A stretch of 64,000 bases of DNA from RHLJ01 sp040222455 (lineage in GTDB: Bacteria; Bacteroidota; Rhodothermia; Balneolales; Balneolaceae). A program made the translations under genes and the position numbers. The notes beneath the pieces are model-generated. The model saw nothing but the letters and a program-made list of their open reading frames with translations, did no database searches and was not told the origin of the DNA. The stretch is taken from positions 489,821-553,820 of the forward strand of contig JAVKDD010000020.1 of assembly GCA_040222455.1 (NCBI GenBank), in the 5' to 3' direction. This document shows, one piece after another, positions 16,649 through 24,614 of the stretch (positions are counted from its first letter, which is position 1; each line of letters starts with the position of its first letter).

Positions 16649-17668
16649 TTATTTGCCCATTAACCCAGCAATATGCTCGGTAGCGGCTTCAATTTTGTTT
16701 ACCTTCACATCAGAACCTTTAGAAGGATCAATTCCTAGTTTACCAGGAACCGCACCATTCACTTTCATAGCATCCAGTTCTGTTTTAGTACCTTCATAAT
16801 CTGCCTTAGCAGCATTCAAGTACACATTCTTTTGAGCTGGTAAGATCTTACCAGATGCAATAGCTCCCTCAACCAATGCATTCACTTTAGCTTCTGCATC
16901 AGATTGTTCTTTTTCATCAAACCGTTGGTTCAATTTCTTTGCCCATTCAGGCATTTCATCTTCAGAAGAATTCGTATTGGGAGCTTCCACTTCCTTCTTA
17001 GGTGGTTTTTCCTTTTGCTTATTGGTATTCAAAATAGCAGTGTTAATTTCTTCTTCAGTGGCATCTTCGGTTAAGCCTAATGCCTCTAAGGCTTCTTTAT
17101 TGAGCTTCATACTAGTGGTATCGTTTTCTTGATGTAGGTTCCGAAACTCATGGTTATCATGCGAACCGAAGGTTGAACGGTTGCCAATTGCGTGAATTTC
17201 ATTTTGGTTGAAGTAAGGGGTGTTGGTAAGGGCGCAACTAATGAATTTTGCACCCACTGATTTCCCTTTTTTATCGAAAGATTCGAGTATATAAACAGGG
17301 CTAAAGTAGCGGTATTCCCTGTTTTCGATATGCTCGGTAGCGGTTGGAGTGAACTCTGGATATTTAACATATAATCCATCGTCTTTTGCCTTAAGCTTAT
17401 TGATCCATCCAGCTGCTTTTGTGCTGTTCCAGATTGATTCATGATCCCAATCGATGAGAATATCGGTTGACTGCTTTTTGAAGTTTCTAACCATTTCTTT
17501 GATATGGTCTGAGGTAACTTCGTGTCCACCGTTATGATGTTCGGGGAACTCTCCGATGGGGATGATTTTAATCCAACCGTCATTAGCGGAATCAACATCA
17601 ACAGCATTACTATACATTTTAGCTTTCGCATTTTTATCTCCAAAAATTTTGTTAAGAAATTGGCGCAT
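16649..17668 (-). CDS. Phage protease/scaffold, Mu gpI-like
   Basis: About 339 residues from the ATG at 17668. An upstream in-frame ATG at 17737 lies inside the loop of a terminator-like hairpin and would add 23 atypical residues. The first half (DGWIKIIPIGEFPEHHNGGHEVTSDHIKEMVRNF, then ILIDWDHES and YFSPVYILE) is the Mu gpI family head-maturation protease. The second half is charged, proline- and glutamate-rich with a coiled coil (KKLNQRFDEKEQSDAEAKVNALVEGAIASG), typical of the scaffold portion. The protein processes the capsid precursor during head assembly. It begins the leftward late module, divergent from the portal gene. Confidence 0.85.
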   Translation of the reverse strand: MRQFLNKIFGDKNAKAKMYSNAVDVDSANDGWIKIIPIGEFPEHHNGGHEVTSDHIKEMVRNFKKQSTDILIDWDHESIWNSTKAAGWINKLKAKDDGLYVKYPEFTPTATEHIENREYRYFSPVYILESFDKKGKSVGAKFISCALTNTPYFNQNEIHAIGNRSTFGSHDNHEFRNLHQENDTTSMKLNKEALEALGLTEDATEEEINTAILNTNKQKEKPPKKEVEAPNTNSSEDEMPEWAKKLNQRFDEKEQSDAEAKVNALVEGAIASGKILPAQKNVYLNAAKADYEGTKTELDAMKVNGAVPGKLGIDPSKGSDVKVNKIEAATEHIAGLMGK

Positions 17669-17723
17669 TTCATTGATTAATTCGTTGGGTTGAAAGCTAC
17701 ACCGTACAAAGAAGGGAGAAAAG

Positions 17724-17759
17724 AAAAAGCGTTCCATATAGTTATATAGAACGCTTTTT
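17724..17759. terminator. Symmetric terminator-like hairpin between divergent head modules
   Basis: AAAAAGCGTTC (17724-17734) pairs perfectly with GAACGCTTTTT (17749-17759) around a 14-base AT-rich loop. It has an A-run on one side and a T-run on the other, so it would act in both directions. It lies between the gpI-like gene and the portal gene, where promoters rather than terminators are expected. Confidence 0.6.
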
Positions 17760-17874
17760 GAGAGAGTTACGGCTTCAAAATCTTAGTTTTGGATGGCAAT
17801 ATAAATGCAGAACAAAAATTGCACTTCAAAACACGGGCTTTTGCCTGTTTCGAAACACAACTTAAACAAATTTC

Positions 17875-19005
17875 ATGATCAACGTAAAGAAAAATATTGG
17901 GCAAAGTCGTGTAAGCTTTTCACCATCATTTTATAAACGTGCCTACGATGCGTTTAAAAATGGGAGTCATCGAGAGTTGATTTCCATGATGAAAGAAGCC
18001 GAAACAGATACGTTGATAACTGGATGCTTAAGTGGTAGGCAAGCTGGCTACCAGCAAATGCTGAGTTTTGAGCCGTTCGATCCTGATAACGATCAAGACA
18101 AAGAACGGGCTGAATGGTTCCAGAAAGTATTCAAGAAGCTTAAACAGCGAACCCTGTTCAAGGCCATCATGAACGCCAAGAAATACAAGTTCCAGGTGAT
18201 TGAATTTGAATTTCCTTTGATTGAAGGTTTAAGGCAACCAATTTCATTTGAAGCCTGGGATCAGAAATACTTTGTGTACGATATAAAAGGGGATGGCAAG
18301 CTTAAAATTGATCAAAATAAAAAGCTGGAAGATATACCTGATGGGGTGTTGGTGGTTGAAAGTGATGATATGCCCATCATGTTACCACCGCTTAAAGATT
18401 ACATCTTAAAAGAGTTTGGCGTACAGGCGTGGGCTTCATTTATAGAAACCTTTGGTGAAGGGTTCATTATTGGATATTACCCAGCTGGTAGTGGTGATGA
18501 CATCAAGCAAGAATTAGATACTGCTGTAAACGCATTGGCTGCTTCTAGTCGTGGTACAGCTCCCAAGGGAACTGAAATTGAAATTCATGAAAGCAAGCGG
18601 AATACAGGTGATCATGAAAAGTTTGTGAAAGCCGGAGAAAAAGGAATTGCAATTTCCATTTGTGGCCATGCCAACGCCGTGGAACAATCGGGTGCTCAAA
18701 TAGGGGAAAGTTCAGCTCCCTTTAAACCCGCTCAAAACATCAGCATTGATGATCTCTATTTTATTGATGAAGCCATTAATGAGTTGATTCAAATAACCTA
18801 TGATTTGAATTGGACGGATCAACGCTATCCAACAGCCATCACAGCAAAGCCCGATTCCATTGGCATGGAAGAACGGCGTAAAAATTTAGATATGTGGTAT
18901 CGAATGGGATTTACCATTAACCCGGCTGAAGGTAAAAAGCTGGGAATTATGGTTGATCCTGATGATGAACCGCAAAAAAATAATCCATTTGGGTACGGGG
19001 AATAA
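17875..19005 (+). CDS. Portal protein (DUF935 / Mu gp29-like)
   Basis: A 376-residue protein of the DUF935 portal family, the dodecameric ring at one capsid vertex through which DNA is packaged. Supporting segments are KEAETDTLITGCLSGRQAGY near residue 40, the KFQVIEFEF strand, FGVQAWASFIETFGEGFIIGYY, and the late ISIDDLYFIDEAINELIQITYDLNW. All fit the Mu gp29-type portal. It is shorter than Mu's own (about 510 residues), and the MuF domain is not fused but encoded elsewhere. It starts the rightward head module and is followed one base later by a small terminase-like gene. Confidence 0.85.
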   Translation: MINVKKNIGQSRVSFSPSFYKRAYDAFKNGSHRELISMMKEAETDTLITGCLSGRQAGYQQMLSFEPFDPDNDQDKERAEWFQKVFKKLKQRTLFKAIMNAKKYKFQVIEFEFPLIEGLRQPISFEAWDQKYFVYDIKGDGKLKIDQNKKLEDIPDGVLVVESDDMPIMLPPLKDYILKEFGVQAWASFIETFGEGFIIGYYPAGSGDDIKQELDTAVNALAASSRGTAPKGTEIEIHESKRNTGDHEKFVKAGEKGIAISICGHANAVEQSGAQIGESSAPFKPAQNISIDDLYFIDEAINELIQITYDLNWTDQRYPTAITAKPDSIGMEERRKNLDMWYRMGFTINPAEGKKLGIMVDPDDEPQKNNPFGYGE

Positions 19006-19006
19006 T

Positions 19007-19492
19007 ATGGCTACTAAAAGATATGCACCCAAAACCGTGGCTACCTGTAAGCAGTACTTTGTGTTTGAAGGTTGGAGTCCTCATAAAATTTCTGAATTCT
19101 TAGATGGCAGACCTAGCAAAGCCACTGTAGAAAATTGGGCGTATGAAGTTGATGATGAAACTGGGCTTAGCTGGATAGATGAACGCAATGAATACATCGA
19201 AAAGCTGGCTAAAACAGCAAGCCCAAAAGATATTGAGTTACTCTACAATCAACGCATTTATGAAATTCTTTCTGATCCTGAGTTTAGTACTAAAAGCTCT
19301 GATAGCTTAAGGAAGTTGCAAAAGGATTTTAAAGAAATGGTAAATCCATCAGATAACATTCCTGTGCTATATGGCTTTCTGGAAGATCTTCTGGAATACT
19401 TTTCCAAGCATCACAAAAAACTGGTTACTAAATCTTTTTTAGAAGCATTCCGGGAATACAAAAACTACAAACTAAATAAGCTGGTGAAGTAG
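19007..19492 (+). CDS. Small terminase-like protein
   Basis: A 161-residue protein starting MATKRYAPKTVATCKQYFVFEG at 19007. The residues before this in the longer open frame overlap the portal gene and are not credible. The N-terminal part (FEGWSPHKISEFLDGRPSKATVENWAYE) has the shape of a helix-turn-helix that selects packaging sites, and the rest is helical and charged. Its place directly before a large terminase supports a small terminase subunit, perhaps of the DUF1804-type found in Mu-like phages. The name rests on position and the helix-turn-helix. Confidence 0.6.
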   Translation: MATKRYAPKTVATCKQYFVFEGWSPHKISEFLDGRPSKATVENWAYEVDDETGLSWIDERNEYIEKLAKTASPKDIELLYNQRIYEILSDPEFSTKSSDSLRKLQKDFKEMVNPSDNIPVLYGFLEDLLEYFSKHHKKLVTKSFLEAFREYKNYKLNKLVK

Positions 19493-19792
19493 ATGGCAGT
19501 CATTGAGAAATGCGAACATTCTAACAATCGGTATACTTGGCAATTTGAATGCCCAGGATGTGGTATGTGGCATCAGGTATTTACTAAAGACGGTGGTTTT
19601 GAATCTACTTGGTGGTTTAATGGGGATGTTAACAAACCAACCTTCAAGCCATCCCTTAAAGTAAGCATTACCAAAAAGCATGTGTGCCACTTTTTTATCA
19701 ATCGTGGAGTGCTTCAATTTTGTACCGACAGCACACACGCATCAGCTGGCAAAAAAATACCTATGAAGGATATCATTAATTCAAAAGCATAA
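19493..19792 (+). CDS. DUF6527-like zinc-binding protein
   Basis: A 99-residue protein with a CPGCGMWHQVF motif, then WWFNGDVNKPTFKPSL, CHFFINRGVLQFCTD and STHASAGKKIPM. This order (Cys pair with His, W-x-F/W-N-G, PTFxPSL, CHxFI, D..H..AG) is the pattern of the DUF6527 family, found in Mu-like and other prophages, and suggests a small metal-binding fold. The molecular role is unknown. Here it sits between the two terminase genes, starting right after the stop of the small subunit, so it is likely cotranscribed with the packaging genes. Seventy-four non-coding bases separate it from the large terminase. Confidence 0.65.
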   Translation: MAVIEKCEHSNNRYTWQFECPGCGMWHQVFTKDGGFESTWWFNGDVNKPTFKPSLKVSITKKHVCHFFINRGVLQFCTDSTHASAGKKIPMKDIINSKA

Positions 19793-19866
19793 GCACAATC
19801 CTTTCACACTAAAAACCCCGTTCAAAAGCCGTTCAATTTTATCCAGAATAAGCGCACTACCAAAAC

Positions 19867-21420
19867 ATGAGTACTATTACCAAAAAACAGATTGATAGCT
19901 TAGACGCTAAATTTGAGCAGAAACTAAATGACGCTGTTCATCAGGTAAGTGATACCGAGTTTACGGTGGAGAAAGCCAAAGCCAGAAGGGACAAAGCAAA
20001 CCGATCTGATTTAGCTTTTTGTAAGATCTATTATCCAAGATTATTTGATTGTGCCTTTAATGATCTTCATAAAGAAGTTGCTACTTGGAAGGTGGGCAAT
20101 TATACCCTTTCAGGATCCAGGCGTTTTGGTAAATCTGCATTCGTGTATGTAGGTAAATTGATCAAACATATTGCAAGAGGAACAGGTGGTATTGTAAACG
20201 TTACCCTGTATGATTCGGATAATGCCAAAGAACGTACTGCATCACTTTCCAGAATCCTTTTAAACAATAAGCTGCTTTGCTACGATTATGGAATTGAAGT
20301 AGTACAGGATCTTAAAGGCCATCATATATTTAAAAGTGATGGTGGGCAAACCGTACTCATTGCCACATCGGTACGCCAAGGGTTACGTGCTATCATGGAT
20401 GATGAATTCAATAGGTTTACTTTGTCGGTTCATGATGATTTGTATTCACGCCAAAGCCTTAGTGAGCTAATGGTTGAAAAGGTGGTGAACTTTGTGGTAT
20501 CAGAAGCCTGGGGACAAATGGAACCAGATGGATTAAGTATTACAATTGGAAATGCAATTACGGAAACGGCACCCATTGTAAAGCTTAAAGAAGAATATAC
20601 CGATAAATCAGGTAAGCATTTTGGCTTACCAGCCATGAATAAAGCAGAAACCAAATCCAACTGGCCAGAACGCTTTTCCTTTGAACAACTGGTAGAACTT
20701 TTTAAATCGCAATTGCCTTATGATGTTTGGATGGGTGATTACATGGATACGCCGGTTGAAGTGGGTGATATCTTCAAACCTGAATGGTTACGCTACACAT
20801 CAAATCTAAATCTTATTAAGATTATCACCTCAATTTCAGCTTTGGATCCATCACACGGGGATAGCCCAGCTGCTTGTGATAAAGGTGGTGGAACGTTGGG
20901 TATTGATGAAAAGAAGAATACCCATGTACTGGATCAGTATTTACGCAAAGAAGGCTATGAACAAGTATTTGATTATTACAAGCACATTCATGAAGTAATG
21001 CCTAATCATAAAGTTATTTTATTTGAAAATGACTTTAGCCAGTGGAACTTTGCCAAGCCTTACTACGATCAATGGAGAGCAAAAACAAATACCGTATTAC
21101 CCTTGGTTATGTTCCACTCAAAAGATCTTTCTTCAGAACATTATGGAGCTGATAAGGATGGTAGAATGCTGAACCTGGTGCATCCGTTGCAAACCGGGCA
21201 AATGAGCTTTGAACAATCTCTTAAAAATGATCCAGACCATATTCGATTTAAGAACACCAACTATTTACGATTTGGAAAACATAAGAAAGTTAAACTGGAT
21301 GGCTTAGATGCCTTAGCAACTTTGTACTTGATGATTTGGGGCTACATAACCACCGGAGCATTCAAAAGCCTGAAGAACAAAAGTTTCCAGAAATCGGATC
21401 TGGAAGGGTGGTTTAGGTAA
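19867..21420 (+). CDS. Terminase large subunit (Mu gp28-like)
   Basis: A 517-residue packaging motor. The ATPase part has GSRRFGKSAFV at about 80-90, an unusual Walker A-like SRRFGKS box typical of Mu-type large terminases. The nuclease part contains ISALDPSHGDSPAACDKGGG (first acidic residue) and HKVILFENDFSQWNFAK. The late LDGLDALATLYLMIWG contributes the final acidic cluster. The enzyme translocates DNA into the procapsid and, by analogy with Mu, cuts headful with attached host DNA. The stop and the next start overlap (TAATG), showing coupled translation with the head-completion gene. Confidence 0.85.
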   Translation: MSTITKKQIDSLDAKFEQKLNDAVHQVSDTEFTVEKAKARRDKANRSDLAFCKIYYPRLFDCAFNDLHKEVATWKVGNYTLSGSRRFGKSAFVYVGKLIKHIARGTGGIVNVTLYDSDNAKERTASLSRILLNNKLLCYDYGIEVVQDLKGHHIFKSDGGQTVLIATSVRQGLRAIMDDEFNRFTLSVHDDLYSRQSLSELMVEKVVNFVVSEAWGQMEPDGLSITIGNAITETAPIVKLKEEYTDKSGKHFGLPAMNKAETKSNWPERFSFEQLVELFKSQLPYDVWMGDYMDTPVEVGDIFKPEWLRYTSNLNLIKIITSISALDPSHGDSPAACDKGGGTLGIDEKKNTHVLDQYLRKEGYEQVFDYYKHIHEVMPNHKVILFENDFSQWNFAKPYYDQWRAKTNTVLPLVMFHSKDLSSEHYGADKDGRMLNLVHPLQTGQMSFEQSLKNDPDHIRFKNTNYLRFGKHKKVKLDGLDALATLYLMIWGYITTGAFKSLKNKSFQKSDLEGWFR

Positions 21421-21902
21421 TGGCTGATCAGGATTCCCATAACAAAGAGCGTATTGAGCGATTAAAGCGAATTACTGAAATCTTTCAGGATGCACCATTT
21501 CTTCAACGGATTGCACTGGCATATACTACCTTTGTACGGGAACGAACCATTCAAAAGAATCTGGATGTAAATGAAATTCCTTTCAAAGACTATTCTAAAC
21601 CGTATGCCCGAAAAAGGGAATTAGCTGGCTTAGGTTCTGATGTGGACCTAATCTTTTCCAGGCTATCCGGTACCGATACCATGATGGATTCGATAGATGA
21701 TATCATTTTTAAAGATCTATCTGGTGTGCAACTATTTTTCAGTAATGCCAGGGCTAAGGAACTTGCCGGATATCATAACATTAAAGGGGCTGGCAAAAGC
21801 AAAGTAATTCGCCAATTTTGGGGGCTTTCCCCAGCCGACAAAGATAAACTAGATACCATTGTTGGTGATCAATCCGATGATTATTTAACCACTCAATTAT
21901 AA
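21420..21902 (+). CDS. Phage virion morphogenesis protein (Mu gpG-like)
   Basis: A 160-residue protein whose C-terminal part (SNARAKELAGYHNIKGAGKSKVIRQFWGLSPADKDKL) matches the end pattern of the phage virion morphogenesis family that includes Mu gpG and P2 gpS. Those have a small aryHn-G...pR-FlGls-d motif, used in head or tail completion. The N-terminal half is helical (RIERLKRITEIFQDAPFLQRIALAY). It overlaps the terminase stop by one base and lies 4 bases before the next gene. It probably helps join heads to tails, though the specific step is not known. Confidence 0.7.
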   Translation: MADQDSHNKERIERLKRITEIFQDAPFLQRIALAYTTFVRERTIQKNLDVNEIPFKDYSKPYARKRELAGLGSDVDLIFSRLSGTDTMMDSIDDIIFKDLSGVQLFFSNARAKELAGYHNIKGAGKSKVIRQFWGLSPADKDKLDTIVGDQSDDYLTTQL

Positions 21903-21906
21903 GAAT

Positions 21907-22350
21907 ATGGCTTCTATTACTAAAGACTATGTAAAACAGAATTTCCCACAATGGAAACACTATGCTGATTATGATCCTGTTGCAGCTGATTCCAATGCAG
22001 CGCTTGATAACCAGATTGCAAATGCTGAAGATGAACTAGCAGAATACATTGTTGTGGATGAATCCACGATTACGAACAGCTTAAAAAGGCACCTGTTTAA
22101 AATTGTGCGTTATAACTTGTTTATGCTTGCCCAGGGTGATACCGATTTTGAACGGGATCCACAAATAGTTGCGGAGTATAAAAGCACCATTAAAAGCTTG
22201 GTAATGCTTAGGGATGGGGAACGACCAGTAGAAGCATCAACGGTTGAAAAAAGTAAATCTGGTATTACGCTAACAAGTAAAACCAGAACAATGGGTGCTG
22301 AAAACTGGAGAACCGATTTGGGTAAATCCGTAACCACTTTGGAAGATTGA
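21907..22350 (+). CDS. Head-completion protein, gp36/DUF1320-like
   Basis: A 147-residue protein, mainly helical. It opens with ITKDYVKQNFPQWKHYADYD and has a middle IANAEDELAEYIVVDESTITNSLKRHLFKIVRYNLFMLAQGD. This layout of a short helical adaptor containing a conserved HLFKIVRYNLF-type helix is the pattern of DUF1320/gp36 head-tail adaptors in Mu-like phages. The last ~35 residues are flexible and charged. It sits between the gpG-like protein and a gp37-like protein, as in Mu. It has a start 4 bases after the previous stop. Confidence 0.65.
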   Translation: MASITKDYVKQNFPQWKHYADYDPVAADSNAALDNQIANAEDELAEYIVVDESTITNSLKRHLFKIVRYNLFMLAQGDTDFERDPQIVAEYKSTIKSLVMLRDGERPVEASTVEKSKSGITLTSKTRTMGAENWRTDLGKSVTTLED

Positions 22351-22351
22351 T

Positions 22352-22795
22352 ATGAACCAAGCACGTACCGCACTCATTGCCCACCTTACAACAGGTTTAA
22401 CGATCTTAGAAGCGAACCAAGCCCAAACCATAAAGAAGTATGCTGGAGAGTTGCAAGAAGCTCAAAAAGGGAAAATGAAAGCTTTACGGGGTGATATCCC
22501 AGCTATTTATGTATTGCTTGAAAGTGGCAAGCCATTAAGCCATGTACCTGTTCACCAGTTCAGTCTGTACTTTGTTACTAAAACCGATAAGTTAGATAAA
22601 AAGGAAAGTGAAGAAGATAACCTGGTAATTGCTGAAGCCTATATGAAGCAGCTGTTAGAAAAGCCAGACTTTGAAGATGCTGATACCAGGTACAGTTTGG
22701 TGAACCTGGAAGAAAGTACCTTTGTAACCTTGCTGAATGATCACACGCACACCATTTCAAAAGTACCCATTCAGGTTAGTGTGGAGAGGGAATAA
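22352..22795 (+). CDS. Tail terminator/completion protein, gp37-like
   Basis: A 147-residue protein with the layout of Mu gp37/DUF1834 tail terminators. A N-terminal helix (NQARTALIAHLTTGLTILEANQAQTIKKY) is followed by beta strands (AIYVLLESGKPLSHVPVHQFSLYFVTK), a helix (NLVIAEAYMKQLLEK) and final strands (TISKVPIQVSVE). It is the last gene of the rightward head module, and its TAA lies inside the left arm of the palindrome that separates it from the oppositely oriented MuF gene. The assignment is by gene order and predicted fold. Confidence 0.6.
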   Translation: MNQARTALIAHLTTGLTILEANQAQTIKKYAGELQEAQKGKMKALRGDIPAIYVLLESGKPLSHVPVHQFSLYFVTKTDKLDKKESEEDNLVIAEAYMKQLLEKPDFEDADTRYSLVNLEESTFVTLLNDHTHTISKVPIQVSVERE

Positions 22796-22841
22796 CAGTT
22801 GCTAAAATGGATAGTAACCCATTTTAGCTTGGTGTTATTCC
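22789..22841. terminator. 53-base palindrome spanning two convergent stop codons (copy 1)
   Basis: GGAATAAC pairs with GTTATTCC at the outside, and GCTAAAATGG with CCATTTTAGC inside, around an ATAGTAAC loop. The left arm holds the TAA of the gp37-like gene, and the far end touches the stop of the MuF-like gene. It probably ends transcription from both sides. A near-complete second copy lies at 23656-23704. Confidence 0.75.
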
Positions 22842-23614
22842 TAACCAGCCTTCAACCACCGTTGCACAATCGCTTCAGCTTCAGCATCGGGTTCACTGGC
22901 TGTTGGATCGGGTTCGAATTCATGTACACAATTCCAACCACCACCATTTATAATGGGTGGATTTAAATTCCGGTTATCCAGTCGTTGAATTTGCTCCAGG
23001 CTAAAACGAACTCCTAATAATTCATTGCAGAAATCACGGGTGTTAACTCCACGGGATCCCACATATACAAAAATGTTCACACCAGCCAATTCAGCCTTTT
23101 GGAGCTTGCTTTGTCGGCTGTATCGTTTCACTTGGGTACGGGCCAAGGTTTCTGCATAAGTTTCTGCTTTATCCGATATCGGTTTAATTTCAGCAACTAA
23201 ATCAGCAAAGTTGAATTCTTCTTTTACTCCTTTTGAAACTGCTTTAGCAATGGCTTCAACGGTACTATCTTTATATTCCCGGAGTTGTAAACGGTTCACT
23301 TGTTCCAGGGCTTGCAACTGTTGAAACTGTCGGGCTACATCACTGCCTAAATCATCGTACAATTCATTCACTAGTTCAAGTACTTCATTGTACTTGGTTA
23401 GGATCTGTGTATCAAAGCCAGATAGATCAACAGTAAACAAACGATCAATTTCCTGAATCAGAAATTCCACATCATCCACATTTAGCAGCTCACGGGCCAA
23501 AGCATCTAACAAACGTTGTTCAAACACTTTCACAAACTGGATATCCCCAACATCATCCTGAAGCTTACCAAGTTCTTCCAAATACTCTTTAAGTCGTTTA
23601 CGGTTGATGGGCAT
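22841..23614 (-). CDS. Phage Mu F-like minor head protein
   Basis: A 257-residue protein with a MuF C-terminal domain: ARTQVKRYSRQSKLQKAELAGV, then GSRGVNTRDFCNELLGVRFSLEQIQRLDN and the closing GGGWNCVHEFEP. The R-x-FC...l-G and G-x-NC-x-H signatures are clear. MuF proteins are minor capsid proteins injected with or needed for DNA passage. The first ~150 residues are helical (FLIQEIDRLFTVDLSGFD, repeated leucine heptads). It is oddly placed: head genes on its left run rightward, while this one runs leftward on its own. It is bracketed by two direct copies of the same palindromic sequence. Confidence 0.88.
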   Translation of the reverse strand: MPINRKRLKEYLEELGKLQDDVGDIQFVKVFEQRLLDALARELLNVDDVEFLIQEIDRLFTVDLSGFDTQILTKYNEVLELVNELYDDLGSDVARQFQQLQALEQVNRLQLREYKDSTVEAIAKAVSKGVKEEFNFADLVAEIKPISDKAETYAETLARTQVKRYSRQSKLQKAELAGVNIFVYVGSRGVNTRDFCNELLGVRFSLEQIQRLDNRNLNPPIINGGGWNCVHEFEPDPTASEPDAEAEAIVQRWLKAG

Positions 23615-23655
23615 TTTTTTGGTTAATGGTTATTTGTTAATGGTAATTCGTTGCT

Positions 23656-23704
23656 GGAATAACAGTTGCTAAAATGGATAGTAACCCATTTTAGCTTGGT
23701 GTTA
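23656..23704. repeat. Second copy of the palindromic 49-base element
   Basis: Identical over 49 bases to 22789-22837 and in the same orientation, but lacking the last outer-arm bases. It sits 42 bases upstream of the MuF-like start, so the two copies bracket that gene as direct repeats about 867 bases apart. Confidence 0.85.
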
Positions 23705-23705
23705 G

Positions 23706-23829
23706 AGAAGAATTCGCTTCGCTCTTCTTCTCTAATGTTCCGGGCTAAGTTCAAAAGTTGCAAAGCAACTCTTCCTAACCCTCACTAAATTCAATAGGTA
23801 AAACCAACTGAACTTAGCCCGGAACATTA
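23706..23829. repeat. Nested hairpins with a 21-base perfect inverted repeat
   Basis: Bases 23733-23753 are the exact inverse of 23809-23829 (21 of 21; core CCGGGCTAAGTTCA). The 55 bases between hold a smaller AGTTGC/GCAACT hairpin. Just to the left another stem, GAGAAGAA with TTCTTCTC, forms around a GCTTCGC-rich loop. The whole lies in the 258-base gap between the MuF-like gene and the early operon. No reading frame of interest is seen there. Confidence 0.75.
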
Positions 23830-23872
23830 TTTCCAGCATCCAGCTTCCAACCTCTATCTTCCATATTCCTAC

Positions 23873-24085
23873 TTATTTAATTTCTTCCCCAAATAAATCG
23901 GGTGCTGGTTTAACTTCACTATCAAACACTTCACGGGTTTTAAACTTATAGCCACAATTCATACAATAGCGGTACCTAAGCACCATACTGCCCACGTAAT
24001 CAGTTCCTGCAACCTGAACTGGCTTCTTACTCAGCTCATCAGGTTTCCAGCCTTTATTTTTACAGTTAGGGCATTTGTACATCAA
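23873..24085 (-). CDS. Zinc-ribbon protein, possible late-gene regulator
   Basis: A 70-residue protein with two Cys pairs, CPNCKNKGW near the start and CMNCGYKFKTRE at about 38-48, making a four-cysteine zinc ribbon. The arrangement (Cys pair, long spacer, R-Y-x-x-C-x-N-C-G-x-x-F) loosely resembles the Ogr/Delta zinc-finger activators of P2-type late genes. It is the last gene of the early operon, directly before the hairpin-rich junction to the late genes, which is where Mu encodes its own regulators. A regulatory role is an inference; a structural or recombination-linked zinc protein is equally possible. Confidence 0.6.
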   Translation of the reverse strand: MMYKCPNCKNKGWKPDELSKKPVQVAGTDYVGSMVLRYRYCMNCGYKFKTREVFDSEVKPAPDLFGEEIK

Positions 24086-24612
24086 GCAGCCTGTTCTTTT
24101 AATGTTTCTTCAAGAAAGCGGTCTGAAATTGAACCAAACTCTGTAAGAAGGGCTTCAAATAGTTCTACTTTGATATGCCCGAATTCAACAGCCGTACTAA
24201 GTACCACAACCAAACTACTTTTTGGAAACCCGTTCAATTGTTCCAGTCGCTTTTTTAATCCGGGCATTTCAAATTCATGCCTGTATTCATTCCATTGATT
24301 AAAGAGCTTTTTTATCTCTTCATATCCACGCTTATTGGTATGCCTGGCTTTCGATTTCCTAATGGATGTTGCAATTGTATTTGGTAAGGTTTCTTTAACT
24401 TTATGATCAAATCTAGCTTCAGATGCTGCAATATCAGCCGTTGTACAATGAATATTCTCATAAATCACTCTACGCACAGCATGTCTTATATCTGCTCGTA
24501 AATAGGTCCTGCTCTGCATAAATTCTTCCAGAGTTTCATCATTGCCTAGAAAATGCGAGTAGATGAACCGCATGGCATTTTCCAGGGTATTTATGAGATT
24601 GTATTGTGGCAT
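24082..24612 (-). CDS. Phage early protein of unknown function (176 aa)
   Basis: A helical, charged, soluble protein beginning MPQYNLINTLENAMRFIYSHFLGND. It contains RADIRHAVRRVIYENIHCTTADIAASEARFDHKVKE and ends LLTEFGSISDRFLEETLKEQAA. I recognise no family. Its stop overlaps the start of the zinc-ribbon gene by 4 bases, and it begins 2 bases after the DUF3164-like gene, so it is part of the early operon. Early-operon genes after MuB in Mu-like phages often modify host functions or replication; no specific role can be assigned. Confidence 0.6.
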   Translation of the reverse strand: MPQYNLINTLENAMRFIYSHFLGNDETLEEFMQSRTYLRADIRHAVRRVIYENIHCTTADIAASEARFDHKVKETLPNTIATSIRKSKARHTNKRGYEEIKKLFNQWNEYRHEFEMPGLKKRLEQLNGFPKSSLVVVLSTAVEFGHIKVELFEALLTEFGSISDRFLEETLKEQAA

Positions 24613-24614
24613 AA

